From contig JADKAM010000001.1 of assembly GCA_016715365.1 (NCBI GenBank), positions 1,364,001 to 1,428,000 of the forward strand: a stretch of DNA of 64,000 nucleotides, given 5' to 3'. Made by a program: the position numbers and the translations under genes. Below, piece after piece: positions 1 to 8,340 of this stretch. The notes below the pieces were generated by a model that saw nothing but the letters and a program-made list of their open reading frames with translations, ran no database searches and was not told the origin of the DNA. Source of the DNA: Chitinophagaceae bacterium. Its GTDB lineage: Bacteria; Bacteroidota; Bacteroidia; Chitinophagales; Chitinophagaceae. Position 1 is the first letter of the stretch. Every line of letters begins with the position of its first letter.

Positions 1-1185
1 ATGCTGGCCGGTTCTACAACAGAATCTTTACGCAATATTGAATTGGTAAAAAGCCTGGGCCTAACCGAGCAGGAAGTTAGCCGCTTAAATAAAAATACTT
101 ATAAAATACTGGGCCTTGAACTTACCAAAGTAAAAAGCATCAGAAGTATCAGTTTTATTCAGGGCACATTTGTAAATACTTTAAGGCAGGTTATCCTGTT
201 TATTTTAATGTGGCTCATCTTTGGTGGAAGTATGGATGCAGGTGAACTGATAACCATGCAGATCTTTTCATTTTTTATATTTGGCCCGTTGCAGGAGATC
301 GGAAACATATTGCTTTCTTACCGCGAGGCTGAAGCATCGCTGAATAATTTTCATAACCTGATGTCCAAAACACCCGAACAGGAACCTGCAAATCCCAAAG
401 CGCTTAATAATATTGAAACACTTTCATTCAATGGCGTTTCCTTTAAACATCAGACAGCAACACATAAGGCCATCAACAACATCAGCTTTGATGCAAAGAT
501 TGGCGAAACGGTTGCTTTTGTTGGCCCTTCGGGTTCGGGCAAATCTACCCTGATGAAATTACTGGTTGGTTTGTACCGCCCGCTTGAAGGAAAGATCATG
601 TACAATAATTTAGACGAAACCGAAATACTTTTTGATGACCTGCGCAAACAAATTGGTTTTGTAACACAGGATACCAATCTGTTCAGCGGCACCATCCGTG
701 AAAACCTGATGTTTGTAAATCCTGCCGCATCAGAAGAAACATTAAATGATGTGCTGGTAAAAGCAAGTTGTACCGGTTTACTTGCCAGGGCAGAGAAGGG
801 CCTGGATACGATGATTGGCGAAGGCGGTTTAAAATTATCGGGCGGCGAAAAGCAACGTATTTCCATTGCACGTGCTTTATTGCGCCAGCCGCATTTATTA
901 ATTTTTGATGAAGCTACCTCTGCTTTGGATTCTATAACTGAAGAAGAGATCACCAATACCATTCGTGACCTGTCTTCACAAAAAGGGCAGATCACCATTT
1001 TAATTGCACACCGCTTAAGTACCATCATGCATGCCGACAGAATTTATGTACTGGAAAAAGGCGATGTGGTGGAAACGGGATCACATGAAAAACTACTGGA
1101 AGAAAAAGGTTTGTATTTTGCCATGTGGCGCCAGCAGATTGGCGAAAGGAAAAGACCAATATTATCAACAACAGCATTAAACTGA
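1..1185 (+). CDS. ABC transporter, permease plus ATPase, 5' end outside window
   Basis: C-terminal 394 residues of a fused ABC exporter half-transporter. Residues 1-110 are the end of the transmembrane domain. The ATPase follows: Walker A GPSGSGKST at 175-183, Q-loop in FVTQDTNLFSG, signature LSGGEKQR near 279, Walker B LLIFDEATSALD near 299 and the switch histidine in IAHRLST. All catalytic residues are present, so this is an active export-type ATPase. The reading frame is open at base 1 and the first Met lies inside a conserved stretch, so the true start is upstream of the window. Substrate unknown; lipid or drug exporters share this architecture. Confidence 0.93.
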   Translation: MLAGSTTESLRNIELVKSLGLTEQEVSRLNKNTYKILGLELTKVKSIRSISFIQGTFVNTLRQVILFILMWLIFGGSMDAGELITMQIFSFFIFGPLQEIGNILLSYREAEASLNNFHNLMSKTPEQEPANPKALNNIETLSFNGVSFKHQTATHKAINNISFDAKIGETVAFVGPSGSGKSTLMKLLVGLYRPLEGKIMYNNLDETEILFDDLRKQIGFVTQDTNLFSGTIRENLMFVNPAASEETLNDVLVKASCTGLLARAEKGLDTMIGEGGLKLSGGEKQRISIARALLRQPHLLIFDEATSALDSITEEEITNTIRDLSSQKGQITILIAHRLSTIMHADRIYVLEKGDVVETGSHEKLLEEKGLYFAMWRQQIGERKRPILSTTALN

Positions 1186-1190
1186 TTTTT

Positions 1191-1445
1191 ATGTCATTGA
1201 TTCAGATCTTAGGATTGGCAGCCGGTACTATAACCTCCATCACTTTTCTGCCACAGGTAATTCATATCTGGAAAACAAAATCGGCAAAAGACCTTTCGCT
1301 GATGATGCTGTTGTTATTGATACTGGGTGTTTTATTATGGCTTACCTACGGCTTGCTGGTAATGGATGCCGCCATCATTTACACCAACAGTATGGTACTG
1401 GCCATGAGTTTTATTTTGTTGTTTTTTAAACTAAAATATAAGTAG
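1191..1445 (+). CDS. SemiSWEET-type sugar transporter
   Basis: An 84-residue, three-helix membrane protein with the PQ-loop signature FLPQVIHIWKTKSAKDLS near residues 17-34. This fits bacterial SemiSWEETs, which dimerise to pass sugars down their gradient. The ATG at 1191 is chosen because it lies 5 bases after the ABC gene stop and gives a normal SemiSWEET length; an upstream in-frame ATG would sit inside the ABC gene. Probably co-transcribed with the ABC gene. Substrate is inferred from the family only. Confidence 0.88.
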   Translation: MSLIQILGLAAGTITSITFLPQVIHIWKTKSAKDLSLMMLLLLILGVLLWLTYGLLVMDAAIIYTNSMVLAMSFILLFFKLKYK

Positions 1446-1482
1446 GTGTATCTTTTGTTACAGAAAACAAAAACAGCTTTGT

Positions 1483-1490
1483 TACCTTTG
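1483..1490 (+). promoter_or_regulatory. Bacteroidota -7 element (TACCTTTG) of the DUF983 gene
   Basis: TACCTTTG matches the Bacteroidota -7 consensus TAnnTTTG and ends 5 bases before the ATG at 1496. Transcription from it would start at or very near the start codon, giving a leaderless mRNA. Confidence 0.5.
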
Positions 1491-1495
1491 CACCC

Positions 1496-1927
1496 ATGTC
1501 AAAAAAACCAAAGCCCAATTATTACTGGAGTGTTTTAACCATGAAATGCCCAAGATGCAGGCGTGGTCCCATGTTCAAAAGCGCTAATCCTTTTAAAAAA
1601 CTAAAACTCTCTCATATATTTGATATGCCTGATAACTGCCCGGTCTGTAAGCAGAAATACGACCTGGAAGAAGGTTTTTGGTTTGGTACCGGTTATGTAA
1701 GTTATGCACTGGCAGTAGCTGTTTCTGTTGCAACTTTTATAGCCTGGCTGGTTTTTATCGGCGTATCAACCGAAGATAACCGCATATTCTGGTGGTTGGG
1801 TACCAATACGGTCGTACTTGTTATTACACAGCCCTGGCTAATGCGGCTAAGCCGTGTATTGTATATGCGCTTTTTTGTAAAGTATGATGAAAATTACGAA
1901 ACCACCAAGCCGGTAGAGTTGCATTAA
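1496..1927 (+). CDS. DUF983 family membrane protein with zinc ribbon
   Basis: 143 residues. Two CxxC knuckles, CPRC at 18-21 and CPVC at 48-51, form a probable zinc ribbon, followed by FWFGTGYVSYALAV and two membrane helices (about 66-88 and 95-115). This order is typical of DUF983 proteins, which are common in Bacteroidota and Alphaproteobacteria and have no settled function. The stop overlaps the stop of the convergent DUF2721 gene by 4 bases. Confidence 0.88.
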   Translation: MSKKPKPNYYWSVLTMKCPRCRRGPMFKSANPFKKLKLSHIFDMPDNCPVCKQKYDLEEGFWFGTGYVSYALAVAVSVATFIAWLVFIGVSTEDNRIFWWLGTNTVVLVITQPWLMRLSRVLYMRFFVKYDENYETTKPVELH

Positions 1928-2367
1928 TCATCACTCTTTTTAAAAATATCGGTAAAAATATTTTCTTTATCAAGCTCTTCAATATCACTAAGCACCAGTT
2001 CGATGGCCTTGGTGCTTTTATTAATTTCAAGCAGCGATAAAATGATGGATAACAGCAGGAAAACAAGACTGGCTGCAAATATTCCGTTTGCAACAATGAT
2101 CCAGCCACGGTAAATTGCATACATACACAATACACAACATAAAAAACTAACCACGCCCAGGCCCTGCATGTAACGGATAAGATTTATCCGGCTGCGGATA
2201 TTTTTTATCTGGCTTAAAATATTCTTTTCTTTTTCGCCCCGTATATATTCTTCATGAAGCTTACGCACCAGTGTTGCCAGCGATAAAAACCGGTTTGTAT
2301 AAGCCAGCATTAATAAAGTTATGGCAGGAAAAAGTAAAGCAGGTGTATTGATGTTGATATCGATCAT
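1924..2367 (-). CDS. DUF2721 family membrane protein
   Basis: 147 residues with an N-terminal TPALLFPAITLLMLAYTNRF segment typical of DUF2721, a charged middle part (about 35-65) and two hydrophobic helices in the C-terminal half. The ATG at 2367 is preferred over a start 29 codons upstream because the conserved domain begins right there and the upstream gene stops one base before it. Likely in one transcript with the PAP2 phosphatase. Function unknown. Confidence 0.82.
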   Translation of the reverse strand: MIDININTPALLFPAITLLMLAYTNRFLSLATLVRKLHEEYIRGEKEKNILSQIKNIRSRINLIRYMQGLGVVSFLCCVLCMYAIYRGWIIVANGIFAASLVFLLLSIILSLLEINKSTKAIELVLSDIEELDKENIFTDIFKKSDD

Positions 2368-2368
2368 G

Positions 2369-2992
2369 TTACAAAGTAACTTTCTTTTTTTGATCTTTTT
2401 TACCGGCAACCCATTTTTGTGCTTGATAACCAAGCCAGGCGCTGGCTGCACCAACCAATGCGCCGGCTACCACATCGCTTGGGTAATGAACGCCCTGGTA
2501 CATGCGTGCCCAGCCTACGCTTGCTGCAAAAATATAAGCGGGTGCAATTACATACCATTTGCGATACCGTAATGCCAGTGAGGTTGCCGTACAAAATGCG
2601 GCAGAAGTATGGCCCGATGGAAAAGACATACCACCGGCTTCATCATCCCGCTTAACAATGAAAGGGTATTTTTCAAATGGCCTTTGCCTTTTTACAATGG
2701 CTTTGGTGGCCCGGGTAACAATGCTGGAAGCAATAAAAGCAGCGCCGGCGAATAAGGCATCCTGCTGTAACTTTTTATCACGTTTTATAAAACCGATAAT
2801 GGCCATACCGGCCGGTGTTGCAATGCTTATGGCAGTTACAGATTCGGCATTAAATTCGAGGTATTTATTTTTAAACTCAGTTTCATGTTTATTAATGGGT
2901 TTCAAAATATCAATATCTGTATTTTGCGAAAACGAGGGTAACTGTAAGCCGGTAAACAAGACGAACAGATAAAAATGATATTTGGGCCTCAT
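2369..2992 (-). CDS. PAP2 family phosphatase (phosphatidic acid or undecaprenyl-PP type)
   Basis: 207 residues with an N-terminal signal peptide. The three PAP2 motifs are visible: K-x6-RP (KAIVKRQRP), PSGHTSAAF, and the third motif around ARMYQGVHYPSDVVAG with the catalytic His and Asp. The enzyme removes phosphate from lipid phosphates at the membrane; recycling of undecaprenyl pyrophosphate is one possible role. One base separates it from the downstream DUF2721 gene. The neighbouring dcw cluster is 14 kb away, so a cell-wall role is a guess. Confidence 0.88.
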   Translation of the reverse strand: MRPKYHFYLFVLFTGLQLPSFSQNTDIDILKPINKHETEFKNKYLEFNAESVTAISIATPAGMAIIGFIKRDKKLQQDALFAGAAFIASSIVTRATKAIVKRQRPFEKYPFIVKRDDEAGGMSFPSGHTSAAFCTATSLALRYRKWYVIAPAYIFAASVGWARMYQGVHYPSDVVAGALVGAASAWLGYQAQKWVAGKKDQKKKVTL

Positions 2993-3051
2993 TTGAAATT
3001 TTGAATTATTAATATTGCAAGGTAATTGAATGAGCAGTTAAATACCGGATA

Positions 3052-4113
3052 ATGAAAAAGAACTTTATTTTTTACATACACTCCTTTGCCGGCCTGGTAT
3101 CGGGCCTTTTTATTTTATTGATGTCGCTATCCGGTGCAGTCCTGGTTTTTCATGACGATATCGACAGTTTTCAGCAACCTGTTTTCAGGGAGAAGGATTA
3201 TAATAACCTGGCAGTTGACAGTGCCTATAACAATCTGCGCCAACGCTTCCCGTATGCACAGATCAGCAGTTGCAGGCTTCCGGTAAATAAAAAAACTCCC
3301 TTTGCTTTTTCTGTTTATGAACCATCCTATAAAGAAGGCAAAAAATCAGCAGAGATATTTATACATCCGCAAACCGGTGGGTATCTGGGTATAAGAGGTG
3401 GAAGTGATGATATGAAGCATAATTTTATGAGCTGGCTTTCAAAATTTCACAACTCTTTTCATTTGGGTAAAACTGGCGAGTGGTTACTTGGCTTTTTTGC
3501 ATTGGTATTTTTGCTGAGTCTTATCACAGGATTTATACTTTTCAGAAAAAATATATTGTCTGTTTTATTATTTAAGAAGGCGGTATATAAAAGAGGTAAC
3601 CTGCACCAGTTAATTGGAGTGTATGCTTTGATATTTAATTTGATGATTGCTGTTACCGGTTTCTGGATGCAGCGTTATGTTTTTAAAAAGGAATTTTATG
3701 CTGCTGATAATTATACACCGGTTTTAAAGGCTTCGCCTGCGTTTCCTTTTAAATTTGATTCGGCGTATGCTGCAGTTAAAAAAACTTACTCCGATTTTAC
3801 TGCTGCTGTAATTTATTTTGCACAAAGCAATAGCGGTAAAACAGCTGTGTATGGCAGCCGTGCTTCCAATGCATACATCCATTCCAAAAAATTTTCCGAT
3901 GTTATTATGTTAGATAGTGCCGGCGGCATTGCCAAAACAAGAATGATCAATGAGAACAGTGCCGATGATAAGTATGATATCATCAACTCTCAACTGCACA
4001 TGGGTAAATACGGTGGCGTGGGGATAAAGATCATTTATTTTATTTTTGGATTGTCCGGAGGATTATTGAGTATTACGGGGTTTTTGTTGTGGTGGAGGAG
4101 AAGAAGATCTTAA
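3052..4113 (+). CDS. PepSY-associated transmembrane protein
   Basis: 353 residues with four predicted helices: one at 9-31, one near 145-165, one near 188-208 and one near the C-terminus before GFLLWWRRRRS. The N-terminal region after helix 1 (HDDIDSFQQPVF) and the long periplasmic loops match PepSY_TM proteins. Members usually sit beside TonB receptors and are linked to iron or other metal reduction or uptake; here a TonB receptor lies 1.1 kb downstream on the other strand. Exact role unknown. Confidence 0.85.
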   Translation: MKKNFIFYIHSFAGLVSGLFILLMSLSGAVLVFHDDIDSFQQPVFREKDYNNLAVDSAYNNLRQRFPYAQISSCRLPVNKKTPFAFSVYEPSYKEGKKSAEIFIHPQTGGYLGIRGGSDDMKHNFMSWLSKFHNSFHLGKTGEWLLGFFALVFLLSLITGFILFRKNILSVLLFKKAVYKRGNLHQLIGVYALIFNLMIAVTGFWMQRYVFKKEFYAADNYTPVLKASPAFPFKFDSAYAAVKKTYSDFTAAVIYFAQSNSGKTAVYGSRASNAYIHSKKFSDVIMLDSAGGIAKTRMINENSADDKYDIINSQLHMGKYGGVGIKIIYFIFGLSGGLLSITGFLLWWRRRRS

Positions 4114-4230
4114 AAGCTTCCATATAGATGATCGTTAGGAAATTATGCTGCTGTTGAGTACATTTAGGAGTTAAAGTCAATTAAGTTAGCTTCGGTTTAA
4201 TTCAGTTGCAAGTCATTTTTAAAATTAAAG

Positions 4231-4785
4231 ATGAAACTCAAAAACTCAAATAAAATACTTGTTCTCAGCCTTACTTGTTTTATGCTTTCAGCAATGGCAT
4301 ATTCACAGGATCTGTCCGGCTACTGGCAGGGCAGGTTCAGAACCGACCAAAGACGTAATGGGGCGAGTGTAACTTTTTTTATGAATATGGTACTGGTGCA
4401 GAACGGCCGCAAAATAGAAGGACGGTTTGGTAATGCTGTATTGGATTTCCCAAACAACCCTAGTGTTGTGTACGAAATATCAGGCATTATCGGGAAAAAG
4501 GACAAGATACCAACAAGTTTAATGCGGGGCAGAATATTATACAGCAGGATACCGGACGAAGTGGCTGATTATTTTTTATCACTTGATGATATAAAATATG
4601 AAAAAAAAGATTCGGTCGAGGTGTTGTATGGCAATTGGACAGCAAACGGGCTGGGATCGCTTCGCAGTGATGGTTTTGCCGGGTCATTTTGGGTAAGCAG
4701 GTTGCGCATGAGCGATACGCTGAAAAAAGGGATCGCCGTGGATACAAGCTTAGCTAAGTCTTCTCAAACTGGCAACAATCAGTAA
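4231..4785 (+). CDS. secreted protein, probable N-terminal part of a gene split by a frameshift
   Basis: 184 residues beginning with a signal peptide that ends AMAYSQ, then a beta-rich domain (SGYWQGRFRTDQRRNGASVT, a repeated GRFGN/GSFW pattern). It ends abruptly at TGNNQ. The next frame is open without a stop from 4754 to 5170 and carries a typical C-terminal domain, so this and the next entry probably form one protein of about 310 residues. Function unknown. Confidence 0.65.
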   Translation: MKLKNSNKILVLSLTCFMLSAMAYSQDLSGYWQGRFRTDQRRNGASVTFFMNMVLVQNGRKIEGRFGNAVLDFPNNPSVVYEISGIIGKKDKIPTSLMRGRILYSRIPDEVADYFLSLDDIKYEKKDSVEVLYGNWTANGLGSLRSDGFAGSFWVSRLRMSDTLKKGIAVDTSLAKSSQTGNNQ

Positions 4786-4795
4786 AGAACCCGAC

Positions 4796-5170
4796 ATGGT
4801 GCTGATACCTGCACAAATGGCAAAAAGAAAAAATTCGGAGGAGGGGCATATAACCGTAAATACAAAAAAAATTACTTTAAATATTTATGATAACGGGGTT
4901 ACGGACGGGGACAGTGTAAGTATCTTTTTTAATGGTAAATTGCTAATGACTCACCAGTTGGTTTCTGAAAAACCAATTATCCTGGATCTTGAGCTGGATG
5001 AAAACATCGTTAAAAATGAAATAATTTTATTTGCTGAAAACCTGGGAAGTATATCTCCTAATACGGCGCTGATTGTTGTAAACTCCGGAGATAAACGTTA
5101 TCAATTATTTTCCAATACCGACCTGGGAAAAAATGCAGTATTGGTAATTGAGTATCGAAAGGATGATTAA
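4796..5170 (+). CDS. C-terminal beta-domain of the split secreted protein
   Basis: 124 residues if started at the ATG, but the frame is open back to 4754, overlapping the end of the preceding gene. The domain (ITLNIYDNGVTDGDSVSIFF, then ILFAENLGSISPNTALIVV) is one I associate with the ends of secreted Chitinophagaceae proteins; that association is from memory. No signal peptide of its own, which supports the view that it is the tail of the gene at 4231. A single missing or extra base between 4754 and 4785 would join them. Confidence 0.6.
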   Translation: MVLIPAQMAKRKNSEEGHITVNTKKITLNIYDNGVTDGDSVSIFFNGKLLMTHQLVSEKPIILDLELDENIVKNEIILFAENLGSISPNTALIVVNSGDKRYQLFSNTDLGKNAVLVIEYRKDD

Positions 5171-5261
5171 CTTCTTCTGTAGTTGGTGAAAAAATTGCCG
5201 GGAGGGGAAGTGTTGCTTCAACTTCGTGACCGTCTTTCCGTCTTCCAAAAAATCCGGGAAA

Positions 5262-7700
5262 CTATTTCCCCAAATTCAAACTCAACGGCACATTCAGTTT
5301 AATGCTGAAATTCCTTCCCATATTAAAAACACCAGATCTTCCGGTTGCTACATTTTCCGCTGCATATTTTAAACGGCTTAAATGATTTTGATATGCCACA
5401 TCCCCGATATTTAAAGCACTGAAAGAAAGACTGAACAGTGTTTGATTTTTCTTAGTCACAATATCGGCACCCAGGCCGGCATTTAATAAAGTATAACCAG
5501 AGGTCTGTGTTTCGGTATTGTAAGTAGTGAATACATTTTTTTTGCTGAACGTATTATCCACTTCAAACTTTACATACCCGTTGCGGATATTGTTGGTTAC
5601 TTTATTAAAACTGCCTTTAAACTCGGTCACTAATTTTGAAGCCGGAATAAAGGGCAGGAATTTATTGCCTTCAATGGGTGTTCTTAATTGACCGCTTACC
5701 ATTGAAAAAGTATTTAAAATATGCAGCCAGTCCAGCGGATGCGGATGAATATCCACTGTAGCCTCCAGGCCGGTTAAGGAAGCTTTGGTCTGATCAAATT
5801 TAAAACCGGTTAACAGATCGCCGTTAACATTTACCAAACTATCGCCACCACCGGAGGCTTCTAATTTTCTGTAAAAAATAAAATTATTAAAGCTGTTATA
5901 AAAAGCACTCAGGCCTATTGAAAGATGATCAGCGCTGTATTCAACACCGCCATCAAACTGCAGGCTTGTTTCGCTTTTTAAATTATTGTTGCCGTATTCA
6001 TACCGTATGGTTCCTTCATGTGCGCCATTGCTGGCCAGCTCCGGTATGCTGGGCGCTCTGAAACCACGGGCAATATTGAATTTCAGATTTATCGCATTTG
6101 TAACCTGTGCTGCCAATCCAATACTGCCGGATACATTTGAAAAAGATTTTTTAAATGCATCGCCTTTAATGGATGTGCCATCTAATAAATTTTCTGCATT
6201 GATATTCCGGTTGTCAAAACGTACTCCGCCGCTAACTGTAAGTTTTTTAATTGTTTTTTGTGAAAAGGCATAAATGCCAAAATCAAAAAGATTGTAATCG
6301 GGAATTAACTGCTCAACACCTTTATTAGTATTGTTTTGCTGCATGCCATTTATGCCAAAAGAAGTTTTCCATCCTTTCATTTCGGCCAGCCGGTATTGTG
6401 CTGTGTAAGTAATTGTTTTCAAATCAAAATATAAAGAGCGTTCATTTATATCATCGGGGTTGCCTAATTCTTCCCGTTGATTTTGCTGGTAACCAATATT
6501 AAAAGTGAGTTGATTTTTGCCCAGCTTAATATTGTTGTCTATAGCAATTTTAAAATGCCGGATATGCTGGTAAGGGATTAAGGGTGTACTGGTTTTAAAA
6601 TCCTGGTTGTTGGCCCTTTCTGTTATGCCACCTGCAAGGGTTTTTATAAAATATCCGGCACTGTCTCTTTCTCCTTCAATTAATCCGGCTTTTAAATTAA
6701 AACTGCTTACCAGCAAATGGCTAAAACCCCATTTGGCATTGATACCTGCATAGCCGCCAATATTATTCTCTGTAAATTTTGAATTGAATACCCGGCCATC
6801 GTATTTATTTTTATAATCGCCGGCAGCTTTGTTGGATGTGTAGATGTTCCAGTTAAAACCTTTTTTGTTTCCGCCTATATTGAGGTTGATGGTGCTTACA
6901 TTATTATTGGTTTGATAATTACTGGAAAGATTAGCTTTTATGGTATTCACCGGCACCGGTACATTGGTGATAATATTTACAACACCCGCCATGGCATCGC
7001 TGCCGTAAATGATGGATGCCGGGCCTTTCAGCAATTCAATTTTATTTACGCTGGCTTCATCTATTTCGATGCCATGCTCATCGCCCCATTGCTGCCCTTC
7101 CTGCCGTACACCATCATTGATGGTGAGCACACGGTTGTAACTCAGTCCACGTATCACCGGTTTTGAAATGGCCGGCCCGGTAGCCAATGTTGATACGCCG
7201 CCAATTTTGGTAAGCGATTCAATAATATTGGAAGAGGTATTTCTGAAAAAATCTTCCTTACGCAATACGCTTACTGCAAACGGAACTTTCTTTAATTGTG
7301 TGGCACCCGTTACACCGGTTACTACCACTGCATTGTTTTCAATGATGGATTCTGTGAGCGCAAAATCTTTTTTAACGTCGTTCTTTATTTCGATGCTTTC
7401 TATGATATTGCTGTAACCGATATGGGATATCTCTACCAGGTGAATACCCTGCGGAATATTGCTGATCAGAAAATTACCGGAAGCATTGGTTGATGTGCCG
7501 GACCTGATATCAGAAATATAAACGGTTGCTCCTTCAATGGCAGCGCCGGTTCCGGCATCGGTTATTTTACCGGAGAATGTACCGTTTACAGAGATAATTT
7601 TCTTTAAAGGTTCGTTGCATGATCTTTCTTTTGAAAAAGAATTTGTGCTGTTTACAAAAAGGATAAGTAAGGTCAATGACAGGATTGTTAAACTACGCAT
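5262..7700 (-). CDS. TonB-dependent outer membrane receptor
   Basis: 812 residues. Signal peptide (about 1-23), carboxypeptidase-like regulatory domain (about 44-118, GKITDAGTGAAIEGATVYIS), plug domain (about 125-245, with VIRGLSYNRVLTINDGVRQE and LLKGPASIIYGSDAMAG) and a 22-strand type barrel ending in an aromatic-rich C-terminus. It imports a ligand across the outer membrane with TonB energy. The plug segment QQWGDEHG and the small Cys/His protein just upstream suggest a metal or metal complex as substrate; this is inference. Co-transcribed with that gene (87-base-scale gap, no promoter seen). Confidence 0.93.
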   Translation of the reverse strand: MRSLTILSLTLLILFVNSTNSFSKERSCNEPLKKIISVNGTFSGKITDAGTGAAIEGATVYISDIRSGTSTNASGNFLISNIPQGIHLVEISHIGYSNIIESIEIKNDVKKDFALTESIIENNAVVVTGVTGATQLKKVPFAVSVLRKEDFFRNTSSNIIESLTKIGGVSTLATGPAISKPVIRGLSYNRVLTINDGVRQEGQQWGDEHGIEIDEASVNKIELLKGPASIIYGSDAMAGVVNIITNVPVPVNTIKANLSSNYQTNNNVSTINLNIGGNKKGFNWNIYTSNKAAGDYKNKYDGRVFNSKFTENNIGGYAGINAKWGFSHLLVSSFNLKAGLIEGERDSAGYFIKTLAGGITERANNQDFKTSTPLIPYQHIRHFKIAIDNNIKLGKNQLTFNIGYQQNQREELGNPDDINERSLYFDLKTITYTAQYRLAEMKGWKTSFGINGMQQNNTNKGVEQLIPDYNLFDFGIYAFSQKTIKKLTVSGGVRFDNRNINAENLLDGTSIKGDAFKKSFSNVSGSIGLAAQVTNAINLKFNIARGFRAPSIPELASNGAHEGTIRYEYGNNNLKSETSLQFDGGVEYSADHLSIGLSAFYNSFNNFIFYRKLEASGGGDSLVNVNGDLLTGFKFDQTKASLTGLEATVDIHPHPLDWLHILNTFSMVSGQLRTPIEGNKFLPFIPASKLVTEFKGSFNKVTNNIRNGYVKFEVDNTFSKKNVFTTYNTETQTSGYTLLNAGLGADIVTKKNQTLFSLSFSALNIGDVAYQNHLSRLKYAAENVATGRSGVFNMGRNFSIKLNVPLSLNLGK

Positions 7701-7787
7701 AGATACTGTTTTAATAAATGTTCAAATTCAGTCAGTGTACTTTTTTCTTATAAAATAAGAAGACACTTACCGGGTTAAGAATAAATA

Positions 7788-8123
7788 TTAAACAGCTGGT
7801 GGCCCACGTAACGAATAATGTATGTTTGGTGAACTGGTAAATTGTACCTGCAGTTCTGCCTTAAATAAAAAAAAGGATGCTGCATGATAATTGATGGTTG
7901 CTTTATCAGGCCCGGTAAATGGTGATTCAGCAACTACATGATCGCAATGGCAATTGAAAGTTTGTTTGCCCAGCTGGGCTCCCTTCGAATGTGTTTCTTT
8001 TTTGTAAGTATCTGTATGACTTACCAGCCAGTTATGAAAAACAATAGCAGGCGTAATGCTGAATGCGAATACCATCAGCAAGGCAGCGGCTGCAATTTTT
8101 TTTATGGTCTGGTTTTTAAACAA
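7788..8123 (-). CDS. small secreted Cys/His protein next to the TonB receptor
   Basis: About 111 residues from a TTG at 8123, which gives MFKNQTIKKI and a clean signal helix (AAAALLMVFAFSITPAIVF). A TTG at 8150 is also in frame but lies inside the promoter palindrome. The mature part carries NCHCDHVVAESPF and ends YSLRGPPAV, a pattern I know from small proteins beside TonB receptors in this group. The Cys/His cluster suggests metal binding at the periplasmic face. No enzyme motif. Likely first gene of a two-gene operon with the receptor. Confidence 0.72.
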   Translation of the reverse strand: MFKNQTIKKIAAAALLMVFAFSITPAIVFHNWLVSHTDTYKKETHSKGAQLGKQTFNCHCDHVVAESPFTGPDKATINYHAASFFLFKAELQVQFTSSPNIHYSLRGPPAV

Positions 8124-8133
8124 AGTATAATTT

Positions 8134-8155
8134 TTGCTACAACGTTGCAAATATA
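8134..8155 (-). promoter_or_regulatory. promoter -7 element with overlapping palindromic operator
   Basis: On the minus strand TATATTTG (8155 to 8148) fits TAnnTTTG. Overlapping it and running through the expected start point is the 17-bp imperfect palindrome TTGCTACAACGTTGCAA (8134-8150; the two halves agree at 12 of 16 non-central positions). Such a place is typical for a repressor. With a TonB receptor and a Cys/His protein behind it, a Fur-family (Zur or Fur) regulator is the natural guess, not shown. Confidence 0.5.
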
Positions 8156-8254
8156 ACTATTCTATGTAAGAATGTACCTGTTGAAGCAATATTTTTTAAA
8201 CCAAACAGGAAAAGTATAACCCATTGGGGTGATAAAAAAGCCGCAAGGGGACTA

Positions 8255-8262
8255 TATTTTTG
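8255..8262 (+). promoter_or_regulatory. possible -7 element (TATTTTTG)
   Basis: TATTTTTG matches TAnnTTTG in the AT-rich region ahead of the secreted protein at 8341. It would leave an untranslated leader of about 75 bases. No clear -33 partner seen. Confidence 0.3.
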
Positions 8263-8340
8263 GTTATCATAAAAAATAATAGACGGTCAACTAAACCTTG
8301 ATAAATTAACAAAGTCTTACACAAACAAAAAATATTCACC

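Noticed and set aside
7745..7761. TTCTTAT-AAA-ATAAGAA hairpin between the Cys/His gene and the TonB receptor
   Set aside because: Short, AT-only stem in an AT-rich gap; expected by chance and not convincing as an attenuator.
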